From Hyphomonadaceae bacterium (GTDB lineage Bacteria; Pseudomonadota; Alphaproteobacteria; Caulobacterales; Aquidulcibacteraceae): a stretch of DNA of 64,000 bases. Positions 26,976 through 35,247 of this stretch are shown piece after piece. A program made the translations under genes and the position numbers. The notes under the pieces were generated by a model. The model had not been told where the DNA came from, did not search any database, and was given only the letters and a program-made list of their open reading frames with translations. Where the stretch lies: the NCBI GenBank assembly GCA_016791425.1, contig JAEUMQ010000001.1, forward strand, positions 251,138 through 315,137, given 5' to 3'. Numbering within the stretch: the first letter of the stretch is position 1; each line of letters begins with the position of its first letter.

Positions 26976-27602
26976 ATGGCTGATCTGGACATCGAAGCCG
27001 GCCGCCTGCTTTTCGCAGGCCCCGTCGCGTTCGAGCGCGGCGCTGCGCGCACCGACGATTTGCCGCCAGGCGACCTGCCGGAGGCAGCGTTCGCCGGCCG
27101 CTCCAATGTCGGCAAGTCGAGTCTCATCAACGCGCTCACCGGCCGCAACACGCTCGCGCGCGCATCGAACACGCCCGGCCGCACGCGCGAGGTGAACTTC
27201 TTCCGTCTCGGCGACCGTCTGCGTCTCGCCGACCTGCCCGGCTACGGCTACGCCTCCGCGCCCAAGAGCGAGATCGCCCGCTGGACCTCGCTCATGCGCG
27301 ACTATCTCGTCGGCCGCGCGCCGCTGCGGCGCGTCTTTCTGCTGATCGATGCACGCCACGGCGTGAAGCCCAACGACCTGGAGATCATGGACGCGCTCGA
27401 TCGCGCAGCGGTGAGCTACCAGATCGTCCTCACCAAGGCCGACAAGCTCGGCCCCGCCGCGCTCCAGAAGCCGCTCGAGGACGCGCGCGCGCGCATCGCC
27501 AAGCGCACCGCCGCGCACCCCGAGATCGTCGCCACTTCGTCCGAAACCGGCCTCGGCGTCGAGCTCCTGCGCGCCGAGATCGCGGCCCTCTCTGCACCCT
27601 GA
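26976..27602 (+). CDS. engB: Ribosome biogenesis GTPase EngB/YsxC
   Basis: A GTPase needed for late 50S subunit assembly, 208 aa. G1 is [16 protein letters not shown], the switch I/G2 region is [14 protein letters not shown]3 is [10 protein letters not shown], and G4 is LTKADKL. ATG 26976 places about 30 residues before the P-loop region, as usual. It is divergently oriented from the glucokinase-like gene, with 97 bp between starts. Confidence 0.96.
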   Translation: MADLDIEAGRLLFAGPVAFERGAARTDDLPPGDLPEAAFAGRSNVGKSSLINALTGRNTLARASNTPGRTREVNFFRLGDRLRLADLPGYGYASAPKSEIARWTSLMRDYLVGRAPLRRVFLLIDARHGVKPNDLEIMDALDRAAVSYQIVLTKADKLGPAALQKPLEDARARIAKRTAAHPEIVATSSETGLGVELLRAEIAALSAP

Positions 27603-27660
27603 TCTTTGCCGCGCCGCGGCTCCTGGACTAAGCTCGCGCGGGCTTGAATGGGGCGGAAAT

Positions 27661-28245
27661 ATGCGGATCGGTCTACTCGCGGCAATCGCGCTGGCGCTCG
27701 CCGCCTGCTCGCCCCCCGACGCCGGCAAAGGCAAAGCGGAAGCCGTCCTCGCCTCCGCGCGGGCGCCGCAAGCGGACGAGACGCACATGGTCGGCCAGGT
27801 CACGTCGGTGGAGGACGGCGGCTACCCGCAATTCACCGTCCACGTCCTGCAGAACGGCGTTGACCTGCCGCTCTACCTCAACGCCGAAGCCGCCGACCTC
27901 GGCGGCGCGACGCCGGCGAGCTTCCAAGGCGCGACCGCCGAAATCACCTACCGTACGACGCCGGCCAACAATCTCGCCGACTTGCGCGTCAACGGCCATT
28001 CGCTCCTGAACGGCGACGCTGAGCCGACGGGCCCGAGCGTCACCGGCGTCCTGAGCGGCGCAAGCGAAGTGACGGCCGGCGATCTGCCGGGACTCATCGT
28101 CGTCACCGATCGCGCCGGGCAGCGCACCGAATTCGAATACTACGTCACCCCGGAGATCGTTGCCGCCAACGGCAAGCAGGTGACGGCCTTCTATACCGCC
28201 GACACCGTGAACCGCATCACCGCGATGCGTCCGGCCGGGCGCTGA
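27661..28245 (+). CDS. Hypothetical lipoprotein
   Basis: A 194-aa exported lipoprotein without a recognised domain. The signal is MRIGLLAAIALALAACSPP, with lipobox LAAC (Cys16). The mature part appears beta-rich, with a first half (MVGQVTSVEDGGYPQFTV, LPLYLNAEAADLG) and second half (GPSVTGVLSGASEV, FEYYVTPEIVA) of similar length. It may be a repeat of a small beta-domain. It follows engB on the same strand by 58 bp. Confidence 0.72.
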   Translation: MRIGLLAAIALALAACSPPDAGKGKAEAVLASARAPQADETHMVGQVTSVEDGGYPQFTVHVLQNGVDLPLYLNAEAADLGGATPASFQGATAEITYRTTPANNLADLRVNGHSLLNGDAEPTGPSVTGVLSGASEVTAGDLPGLIVVTDRAGQRTEFEYYVTPEIVAANGKQVTAFYTADTVNRITAMRPAGR

Positions 28246-28276
28246 TTTTAGCACCGTTCCCAAATTGAAGTACTCA

Positions 28277-28423
28277 ACGCTCCCCGGACGCGTCGCGAAG
28301 CGGCGCGATCCGGGGCCCAACGTCGAACGGCGCCACGCTCGACGAGCCAGCTGACAACCCGCTGTCGAGCCCAGCTGCGCGTTGGGCCCCGGCTCTCGCG
28401 CAGCGCGCTCGGCCGGGGAGCGT
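28277..28423. repeat. 147-bp nested inverted repeat between convergent lipoprotein genes
   Basis: The outer arms ACGCTCCCCGG (28277-28287) and CCGGGGAGCGT (28413-28423) are perfect. The inner arms CCGGGGCCCAACG (28310-28322) and CGTTGGGCCCCGG (28380-28392) are also perfect. This could fold into a long cruciform or act as a transcription barrier. The surrounding 260 bp contains no gene I can support. Confidence 0.65.
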
Positions 28424-28505
28424 GATCAGCGAAGCGCCTTGATGCAGACGAAGCGCCACGCTCCTCGGAGGCGGCGTTCGCGGTGTTGGAAAGGCACAAG
28501 CTGAG

Positions 28506-28925
28506 CTAATCCCTCTTCGCGTCGGGCGGCGCCAGAGCGCACACCGACATCTTGCCCCAGACCGTGGTCCACCAATGCCCGTTCCAGGCCGCGCCCAGCG
28601 CCGCAGCGGCGGCAGGACACTTCGCCTGCGCGTCTTCCTGGCGCCAAATCGGTCCGACCTCGACATTCGTCGGGGCTGTCAGCTGCAGCCGGCTGGCGCC
28701 GGTCACGCCGCACACGGACATTTCGTTCGCGATCGTGGTGACCCATTGTCCGTTCCATGCGCCGCCGACCGCGTACGCGACGACCGGGCATTTGAGCTCG
28801 GCGTCGGCCTGGTTCCAGATCGGCCCGGCCTGGAAATCGCGCGCGTCCGCGGCGCCGGCGCCGCCGGTCGCGCAACCACCCGCCAGAACCAGCAGCGCCG
28901 CCGCCAGCACGCCATGCATCTTCAT
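28506..28925 (-). CDS. Secreted lipoprotein with two MVL-type (mannan-binding lectin) repeats
   Basis: A 139-aa predicted lipoprotein. The signal ends at a VLAGGC lipobox (Cys18). Two similar units follow: residues about 33-73 (AGPIWNQADAELKCP ... GAWNGQWVTT ... MSVC) and about 91-130 (VGPIWRQEDAQAKCP ... AAWNGHWWTT ... MSVC). The order GPIW - acidic helix - CP - WNGQW - MSV matches the tandem domain of Microcystis viridis lectin MVL, which binds high-mannose glycans. Each repeat has two Cys that may form a disulfide. It lies 19 bp downstream of dapD on the same strand. The ligand is unknown. Confidence 0.75.
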   Translation of the reverse strand: MKMHGVLAAALLVLAGGCATGGAGAADARDFQAGPIWNQADAELKCPVVAYAVGGAWNGQWVTTIANEMSVCGVTGASRLQLTAPTNVEVGPIWRQEDAQAKCPAAAAALGAAWNGHWWTTVWGKMSVCALAPPDAKRD

Positions 28926-28944
28926 GCGTCCCCCCAGGGACCGG

Positions 28945-29775
28945 TCAGTCCCGCAACAGCTCGTTGATCGCCGTTTTCGCGCGCGTCTGCGCATCGACGC
29001 GCTTCACGATCACCGCGCACGCCAGCGACGGCCCGCCTTTCGGATCGGGCAGGCTTCCGGGCACGACGACGGAATAGGCAGGCACTTCGCCGCGCGCGAT
29101 CACCCCTGTCTCGCGATCGACGATCTTCGTCGACGCCGAGAGGAACACGCCCATCGCCAGCACCGCGCCTTCGCGCACGATGACGCCCTCGGCCACTTCG
29201 CTGCGCGCGCCGATGAAGCAATTGTCTTCGATGATGGTCGGCGAAGCCTGCAAAGGCTCCAGCACGCCGCCGATTCCGGCGCCGCCGGAGATGTGCACGT
29301 TCTTCCCGATCTGCGCGCACGATCCGACCGTCGCCCAGGTATCGATCATCGCGCCTTCATCGACATAGGCGCCGATGTTCACGAAGCTCGGCATGAGCAC
29401 GACGTTCTTGCCGACGAACGCGCCGCGCCGCACCACCGCGTTCGGCACGGCGCGAAAACCCGCCGCCGCGAACGTGTTCGCGCTCCAGCCCTCGAACTTG
29501 GATGGAACCTTGTCCCACCAGGACGAACCGGCCGGGCCGCCCGCGACCATCGCGTTCGCCGAGATGCGGAACGACAGGAGCACGGCCTGCTTCAGCCATT
29601 GATGCGTCGTCCACGCCCCGTCCGCGCCGCGCGACGCCACCCGCGCCTCGCCCGAGTCCAACAGCTTCAACGACGCCTCGATCGCCTCCACGCTCGCGCC
29701 TTTGCTGGCGGGGTTAAGGCCGTCGCGCGCCTCCCAGGCGGCTTCGATTTGGCGGGCGAGATCGGAATGGCTCAT
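28945..29775 (-). CDS. dapD: 2,3,4,5-tetrahydropyridine-2,6-dicarboxylate N-succinyltransferase
   Basis: Uses succinyl-CoA to succinylate the cyclic intermediate in the diaminopimelate/lysine pathway, in the cytoplasm as a trimer. The 276-aa product has the helical N-terminus ([19 protein letters not shown]) and a left-handed beta-helix of hexapeptide repeats ([63 protein letters not shown]). The ending [18 protein letters not shown] is conserved in the family. ATG 29775 was chosen; an in-frame ATG 18 bp upstream adds MPSEQR. Confidence 0.96.
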   Translation of the reverse strand: MSHSDLARQIEAAWEARDGLNPASKGASVEAIEASLKLLDSGEARVASRGADGAWTTHQWLKQAVLLSFRISANAMVAGGPAGSSWWDKVPSKFEGWSANTFAAAGFRAVPNAVVRRGAFVGKNVVLMPSFVNIGAYVDEGAMIDTWATVGSCAQIGKNVHISGGAGIGGVLEPLQASPTIIEDNCFIGARSEVAEGVIVREGAVLAMGVFLSASTKIVDRETGVIARGEVPAYSVVVPGSLPDPKGGPSLACAVIVKRVDAQTRAKTAINELLRD

Positions 29776-29807
29776 GCGCTGCTCGCTAGGCATCTTTGCC
29801 CGAGGGG

Positions 29808-30473
29808 TCAACGGAACTCGGGCAGAATCCGCTCGCGGATGAAGCTCTTCAGGCAATCGGTCGCGTGGTGGATGTGCTCAGGAAAGCTCTCGCCCGGCTG
29901 CGCCGCGGGCGCGATGAGCACGGTCCTGAAGCCCAGCGCATGCGCGGTCTCCAGGTTCACTGGCGTGTCCTCGAAGAAGAGCGTGCGCCTGGGATCGAGC
30001 CCGTGCCGCGCGATCAGCTTCTCGAACGCCTCCGGCTGCGGCTTGGGGAAGAACCCCGCCGCCTCGATGTCGAAAAGGTCCACGAAGAGCCCGTCGAGCC
30101 CCAGCCGCGCCGTGACCCGCCCCGCATACTCCCGTCCCCCATTGGTGAACACGATGCGCGGCCCCGGCAGCGCGCCGATGAGGTGCGCCAACTCCGCGTC
30201 GTGCTCCACATCGTCGAGATGCACGTCGTGCACATAGTGCAGAAAATCGTGCGGATCGACGCCGTGATGTTTGACCAGCCCCGCGAGTGTGGCGCCGTAT
30301 TGGTGGAAATAGCGCTCTTGCAATTCAAGCGCCGCCTCCGGCGGAAGGTCGGCGACGCGCCCCACATAATCCGTCATTCGCGCGCCGATCCGTTCATAGA
30401 TCGTGGCGCCGGTCGGATAGAGCGTGTTGTCCAGATCGAACACCCACGCCTGGATGCCGGAGAAGCTGGTCAC
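29808..30473 (-). CDS. Pyrimidine 5'-nucleotidase / HAD family hydrolase
   Basis: A HAD phosphatase of 221 aa, similar to the SDT1/HAD-IA 5'-nucleotidases. Motif I is [11 protein letters not shown] with both catalytic Asp residues, motif II is [12 protein letters not shown], motif III is the Lys in [10 protein letters not shown], and motif IV is [12 protein letters not shown] 30473 is the only start close to motif I ([13 protein letters not shown]). It is 32 bp upstream of dapD and likely cotranscribed with it. Confidence 0.87.
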   Translation of the reverse strand: MTSFSGIQAWVFDLDNTLYPTGATIYERIGARMTDYVGRVADLPPEAALELQERYFHQYGATLAGLVKHHGVDPHDFLHYVHDVHLDDVEHDAELAHLIGALPGPRIVFTNGGREYAGRVTARLGLDGLFVDLFDIEAAGFFPKPQPEAFEKLIARHGLDPRRTLFFEDTPVNLETAHALGFRTVLIAPAAQPGESFPEHIHHATDCLKSFIRERILPEFR

Positions 30474-30480
30474 TTGCAGC

Positions 30481-31638
30481 TCACCGCGTCGCGCCCCGCG
30501 CGCCGCGCGTTGCGCCGCGCCCTTGGCTCGGCGTCTCGCGGTCTCCCGTTTTCGACACGTCGATCTCGCGCGGCTGCTGTCCTGCGCGCAGGAAGTCGCG
30601 GTTGAGGAATTCCACCACGAGCCCGTCGCGCCCCTGCGCCGAGATCGGCGAGAAGAGCCCGGTGTCGTAATAGCGCGACGCGCAATCCTCGCGCCCGAGG
30701 ATCGCGAAGCGCGCGGGCGAAGTGCAAAACGCGATGCCGCCTGTCGCGAGATAGCGGTCGCCCTCGGGCGATTCGAGCGCCGCGTAGATGTAGTAATTCT
30801 CCTGCAGCAGCGCCTCGTCGATCGTGCGCGCGCACCCGCCGGGCCCGAGCGGCCACCAGCCGCGCGATTCCCAGCCCTCGCCGCGCCGCCGAGCGATCGC
30901 TGTCCACACCCGGCCTGTCGTGCGATTGCAGAGCGTGAGCCCCAGATGGTCCGCGCGCCGGCGCGCGGCCGTCTCCAGCGCATCGATGAGCTGCTCCTCG
31001 CGCGGATTGGCGCCGAGCCGCGCTGCGGCGCGGAATTGCGTCACCGCCGCCTGGATCCGGCGCATGTCGGTGCCGCCGCGCGGATCGCGCGTCTCGTAGC
31101 CCGCATCGTTGAGCAGGCGCTGCAGCCCGAGCGAGCGCGCGCGGCTTGCCGTGTAGGGCTCGGCCTCGGAAAAGATCGTGCGCCAGCCGTCGCGCTTGTT
31201 GATCTGCACACGGCGGAAGCGCCGCTCTTCGAGCGCCATCGCATCGCAGCGCGGCGGGTTCTCGATCGCGAACGAAGCCGAAGGATCGACGCAGAGCGGC
31301 GCGTCGCCGCCCCATTGCCGCCGTCCGCCGCGATGCGCGGTCGATGTCCGCGCGTAAAGATAATGCGTGCCGCGCGCGAGCGGCGCGCCGACCGCGAGCC
31401 TGCACTCGCCCGGCCGCAGCCGCGCCCATCCCTGCACCAACACCGCCCGTCCGTCCGGGCGTCCGGTGGCCGCCTCCAGCACGTAGCTCGTCTCGTTGCA
31501 GAGCGTCCAGCCGTTCGCAGCGCGCCGAAACGCCTGCGCATGCGCGACCGCGCCGAACGCGATCACGGTCGCCGCAACCACGGCCAGCGCAACCAGCGCG
31601 GCTGCGATCCAGCTAGCGGATGAGCGTGCCGGCGCCAT
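30481..31638 (-). CDS. DUF1036 domain-containing membrane-anchored protein
   Basis: A 385-aa protein with an N-terminal TM or signal ([20 protein letters not shown]). Two DUF1036-like modules each start with a Cys-Asn pair, [15 protein letters not shown] and [15 protein letters not shown], and continue to a WW/GW...PGxC element ([26 protein letters not shown]) and an ArgCys/Cys-rich tail (PLCVDP, AFCTSP). A helical linker (residues about 160-215) lies between them. The function is unknown; the modules look extracytoplasmic and disulfide-bonded. The start overlaps argB by 26 bp. Confidence 0.8.
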   Translation of the reverse strand: MAPARSSASWIAAALVALAVVAATVIAFGAVAHAQAFRRAANGWTLCNETSYVLEAATGRPDGRAVLVQGWARLRPGECRLAVGAPLARGTHYLYARTSTAHRGGRRQWGGDAPLCVDPSASFAIENPPRCDAMALEERRFRRVQINKRDGWRTIFSEAEPYTASRARSLGLQRLLNDAGYETRDPRGGTDMRRIQAAVTQFRAAARLGANPREEQLIDALETAARRRADHLGLTLCNRTTGRVWTAIARRRGEGWESRGWWPLGPGGCARTIDEALLQENYYIYAALESPEGDRYLATGGIAFCTSPARFAILGREDCASRYYDTGLFSPISAQGRDGLVVEFLNRDFLRAGQQPREIDVSKTGDRETPSQGRGATRGARGATR

Positions 31639-32551
31639 GTTCCGTGAACAGCTCCATCAGCAGCGCGTGCGGCGTGCGCCCATCGAGGATGACAGCCGCC
31701 TCCACCCCGTCATCCAAGGCCGCGATGCAGGTTTCAAGCTTCGGGATCATGCCCCCCTGCGCAACGCCGGTCTCGATGAGGCCGCGCGCCTCGTCCTTGG
31801 TGAGTTCGCGGATCAGTTTCTTGTCCTTGTCGAGCACGCCCGCAACGTCGGTCAGCAGCAGGAAGCGCTTGGCCTTGAGCGCGCCCGCGATCGCGCCGGC
31901 GGCGGTGTCGGCGTTGATGTTGTAGGTTGCGCCGTCCTCCGCCACGCCCACGGGCGCGATGACGGGCACGTAATCCTCGTGCGCGGCGATCAGCGCATTG
32001 AGCAGCGTCGGATCGACGATCTTCGGCTCGCCCACGAAGCCGAGATCGACCACCTGCTCGATATGGCTGTCTGGATCCTTCTTCGTGCGCGTGGCCTTTT
32101 CCACCGTGATGAGCCGCGCGTCCTTGCCCGAGAGCCCGACGCCGCGCACGTCCGCTTCCCGCCCCGCCGCGGTGATGAGATGCGCGAGCTCCTTGTTGAC
32201 GCTGCCGGAGAGCACCATCTCGGCGATCTCCATCGTCTGGGCGTCGGTCACTCTGAGGCCATCGACAAACGCCGATTTGACGCCCGAGCGGTCGAGCATG
32301 CGGCTGATCTGCGGCCCCCCGCCGTGCACCACGACCGGATGGATACCCACAAGTTTGAGCAGGACGATGTCAGCGGCGAAGGTCTTGGCGGTCGCCTCAT
32401 CGCCCATGGCGTGGCCGCCATATTTCACCACCACGATCTCGCGATCGTAGATCTGGATGAACGGCAGCGCCTCGGCCAGCGTCTTGGCTTGCGCCAGGGC
32501 GCTTTCCGGCGCCTGCGCCCGCTCGCCGTTCCGATTCTGTACCTTGCTCAC
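31613..32551 (-). CDS. argB: Acetylglutamate kinase
   Basis: Phosphorylates N-acetylglutamate in arginine synthesis. Length is 312 aa, with a GTG start at 32551. The amino-acid kinase fold shows [25 protein letters not shown], the conserved [15 protein letters not shown] and LLLTDVAGV. The N-terminal 28 residues before [12 protein letters not shown] include a helix compatible with the feedback-inhibited hexameric form. It is divergent from dapE, with 107 bp between start codons. Confidence 0.96.
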   Translation of the reverse strand: MSKVQNRNGERAQAPESALAQAKTLAEALPFIQIYDREIVVVKYGGHAMGDEATAKTFAADIVLLKLVGIHPVVVHGGGPQISRMLDRSGVKSAFVDGLRVTDAQTMEIAEMVLSGSVNKELAHLITAAGREADVRGVGLSGKDARLITVEKATRTKKDPDSHIEQVVDLGFVGEPKIVDPTLLNALIAAHEDYVPVIAPVGVAEDGATYNINADTAAGAIAGALKAKRFLLLTDVAGVLDKDKKLIRELTKDEARGLIETGVAQGGMIPKLETCIAALDDGVEAAVILDGRTPHALLMELFTEHGAGTLIR

Positions 32552-32658
32552 CGGCGCTCGTTTACGGCGCCCGATCCGCGGCGGAAAGCCCTCCCGACCT
32601 TCCGCGGGGCAAGCTCCCCTTCCTGCCGCGCGCCCGCCGGGCTAGGTGAGGCGCCTCA

Positions 32659-33810
32659 ATGACCCTCGATCCCATCTCCCTGGCGCAAGCGCTCATCCGT
32701 CGCCCGAGCGTCACCCCGATCGACGCCGGCGCGCTCGACGTCCTGGGTGAAGCCCTCGCCGATTTGGGCTTCACGATCCGCCGCTTCCATTTCGGCGAGG
32801 TGGACAATCTCTATGCCCGTCTCGGTGAGCGAAGCGACGGCGCGCCGAACTTCTGCTTCGCCGGGCATACCGACGTGGCGCCCGTCGGCGACGCCGCCGC
32901 CTGGTCGGTCGATCCCTTCGGCGGCGACATCAAGGATGATCGCCTCTGGGGCCGCGGCGCCGCCGACATGAAGGCCGCCATCGCCGCGATGGTGGCGGGC
33001 GTGGACATGCATTTGTCCGTGGTCGGAGCGCCGCGCGGCGCCATCAGCTTCCTCATCACCGGCGACGAGGAGGGCCCCGCCGTCAACGGCACGGTGAAGC
33101 TGCTGCCCGCCATCGCCGAGGCCGGCGAGATCCTCGACCATTGCCTCGTCGGCGAGCCGACCAGCGTCGCGCTCGTCGCCGACACGATCAAGAACGGCCG
33201 CCGCGGCAGCCTGAATGCGCGAATTGAAGCGCGCGGCGTGCAGGGCCACGTCGCCTATCCCGATGAAGCGCACAATCCGATGCCGGCGCTGCTCGATCTG
33301 GCCCAGACGTTGCGGGCGCGAAAGCTCGACGACGGCGCGCCGGGCTTCCAGCCTTCGAACCTCGAGGTCACCTCCATCGACGTCGGCAATCCCGCCCACA
33401 ACGTCATCCCCGCGAGCGCCACGGCGCGCCTCAACATCCGCTTCAACACCGCCCACCAGGGCGCCGACTTGAGAACCTGGATCGAAACCGAAGCCGCGCG
33501 CGTCGCGGAAAGAACCGGCGTCGCCATCGCGCCGCACATCGCCGTCACCGGCGAAGCGTTCTTCACCCCGCCTTCGTCCTTCACCGAGCTCGTCGCCTCT
33601 GCTGCGGAAGAAGTGACCGGCCGCACCGCAAAGCTCTCCACCGCCGGCGGCACCTCGGACGCACGCTTCATCAAGGATTATTGCCCCGTCGCCGAACTTG
33701 GGCTGCAGAACGCCACCGCCCACAAGGTCGATGAGAACGTCCTGGTGGAAGACGTCCGCACGCTCGCGCGCATCTACGCGACCATCCTCACCCGGTACTT
33801 TCCAAAATGA
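32659..33810 (+). CDS. dapE: Succinyl-diaminopimelate desuccinylase
   Basis: A dinuclear Zn peptidase-fold enzyme that releases succinate from N-succinyl-LL-diaminopimelate. Length is 383 aa. Metal ligands and motifs are FAGHTDVAPVGD, GRGAADMKAAIAAM, the catalytic ITGDEEGPAVNG and the C-terminal AGGTSDARFIKDY. The first block LIRRPSVTPIDAGALD is typical. With dapD at 28.9-29.8 kb it shows the succinylase branch of lysine synthesis. Confidence 0.96.
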   Translation: MTLDPISLAQALIRRPSVTPIDAGALDVLGEALADLGFTIRRFHFGEVDNLYARLGERSDGAPNFCFAGHTDVAPVGDAAAWSVDPFGGDIKDDRLWGRGAADMKAAIAAMVAGVDMHLSVVGAPRGAISFLITGDEEGPAVNGTVKLLPAIAEAGEILDHCLVGEPTSVALVADTIKNGRRGSLNARIEARGVQGHVAYPDEAHNPMPALLDLAQTLRARKLDDGAPGFQPSNLEVTSIDVGNPAHNVIPASATARLNIRFNTAHQGADLRTWIETEAARVAERTGVAIAPHIAVTGEAFFTPPSSFTELVASAAEEVTGRTAKLSTAGGTSDARFIKDYCPVAELGLQNATAHKVDENVLVEDVRTLARIYATILTRYFPK

Positions 33811-33820
33811 CTCGGCCAAA

Positions 33821-34978
33821 ATGAACCGCCTCTTCGCCGACCTGCCATTGACCATCTTCGACCTGATGAGCGGGCTCGCGCGCGATACCGGCGCTATCAA
33901 TCTCGGGCAGGGCTTTCCCGAGGACGACGGCCCCCTCCAATTGCGCGAAGCCGCCGCCCGCGCCCTCGTCGAGCAATCGAACCAATATCCCCCGATGATG
34001 GGCCTCGCCGCGCTGCGCGAAGCCGTCGCCGAGCATTATCGCCGCCTCCAGGGCCTCGATCTCGACTGGAAGAGCGAAGTGATGGTCACCTCAGGCGCCA
34101 CCGAAGCCCTCGCCGCCTCCATCCTCGCGGTCGTCGAGCCCGGCGACGAGGTCGTGCTCGTCGAGCCGATGTACGACGCCTACAAGCCGCTCGTGGAGCG
34201 CGCCGGCGGCGTGCCGAAATTCGTGCGTCTCGAAGCGCCCGAGTGGCGCATCCCTGAAAGCGCGCTCAACGCCGCCTTCAGCGCGAAGACCAAAGCCATC
34301 GTCATCAACTCGCCGAACAACCCTTCAAGCAGCCTCATCGAGCGCGAGGACCTGGAGAAGATCGCGCGCGCCTGCATCGCCCGCGACGCCATCGCCATCT
34401 GCGACGAGGTCTGGGAGCACGTCGTCTTCGACGGCAAGCAGCACGAGCCGCTGATCGCGCTTCCGGAAATGCGCGAGCGCACCATCAAGATCGGCTCGGC
34501 GGGAAAGATGTTCTCCATGACCGGCTGGAAGGTCGGCTTCGTCTGCGCTGCGCCGAAGATCCTCCAGGTCGTCGCCAAGGCGCACCAATTCCTCACCTTC
34601 ACCACCCCGCCGAACCTGCAGGCCGCCGCCGCCTTCGGCCTCGCCAAGCCCGAGAGCTTCTTCCAGGCCATGCGCGACGATCTCCAGCGCTCCCGCGACC
34701 GCCTCGCCGCCGGCCTCACCCAGGAAGGCTTCGTCGTGACGCCCTCGGCCGGCACCTACTTCCTCAGCATCGATCTCGCGCGCTCCGGCATATCGCTGCC
34801 GGACCGCGAGTTTTCCCTCCGCGCCGTGAAAGAGCACGGCGTCGCCTCGATCCCGCTGTCGGCTTTCTACGCCGCGCCGCCGAGCCAGCAGCTCGTGCGT
34901 CTCTGCTTCGCCAAGCGCGACGACACGCTCGACCGCGGCATAGAGCGCCTCGCCAAGGCCCGCCGCGCCTTCAACTGA
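33821..34978 (+). CDS. PLP-dependent aminotransferase (class I/II fold)
   Basis: A fold-type I aminotransferase of 385 aa. The PLP Lys is Lys229 in GSAGKMFSMTGWKVGF. Other signatures are LGQGFPEDDGP, TSGATEALAAS, INSPNNPSSSL and ICDEVWEHVVF. The closest relatives are kynurenine/methionine-type aminotransferases (YbdL-like). It is 10 bp after the dapE stop, so it is cotranscribed, and it could serve as the succinyl-diaminopimelate aminotransferase (DapC step). That assignment is by context only. Confidence 0.88.
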   Translation: MNRLFADLPLTIFDLMSGLARDTGAINLGQGFPEDDGPLQLREAAARALVEQSNQYPPMMGLAALREAVAEHYRRLQGLDLDWKSEVMVTSGATEALAASILAVVEPGDEVVLVEPMYDAYKPLVERAGGVPKFVRLEAPEWRIPESALNAAFSAKTKAIVINSPNNPSSSLIEREDLEKIARACIARDAIAICDEVWEHVVFDGKQHEPLIALPEMRERTIKIGSAGKMFSMTGWKVGFVCAAPKILQVVAKAHQFLTFTTPPNLQAAAAFGLAKPESFFQAMRDDLQRSRDRLAAGLTQEGFVVTPSAGTYFLSIDLARSGISLPDREFSLRAVKEHGVASIPLSAFYAAPPSQQLVRLCFAKRDDTLDRGIERLAKARRAFN

Positions 34979-35044
34979 CGCAGCGTCAGGCGCACGTACG
35001 CCTTCCGTTCGCTCCTGCATGTTTGTGCCGCGCCGTCCCGACAA

Positions 35045-35056
35045 GTGTCCGGACAC
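35045..35056. promoter_or_regulatory. Perfect 12-bp palindrome upstream of TonB receptor
   Basis: GTGTCCGGACAC is a perfect inverted repeat about 190 bp before the receptor start. It is a possible operator for a dimeric regulator. No promoter could be assigned with confidence. Confidence 0.35.
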
Positions 35057-35131
35057 AAGCAACATCATGCCCTTTTCTCGGTCAGACCTTGATGATTCGC
35101 GGCAACACAAAGGCAAAAACGAGGCAATAGC

Positions 35132-35152
35132 CCGTTCGTCCACGACGAACGG
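35132..35152. promoter_or_regulatory. 21-bp inverted repeat upstream of TonB receptor
   Basis: CCGTTCGTC-CAC-GACGAACGG has perfect 9-bp arms and a 3-nt spacer, ending about 95 bp before ATG 35248. The length and symmetry suit a LacI/TetR-like operator or a short leader hairpin. Confidence 0.45.
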
Positions 35153-35247
35153 CATTGACCCATCGACGAGTGACGCGAGATTGCGACGAACAACCAAAAG
35201 TGCGGCGCAGCGCGTGGGGCGTGCGTCGGTGGGGGTCGGAGAACAAA

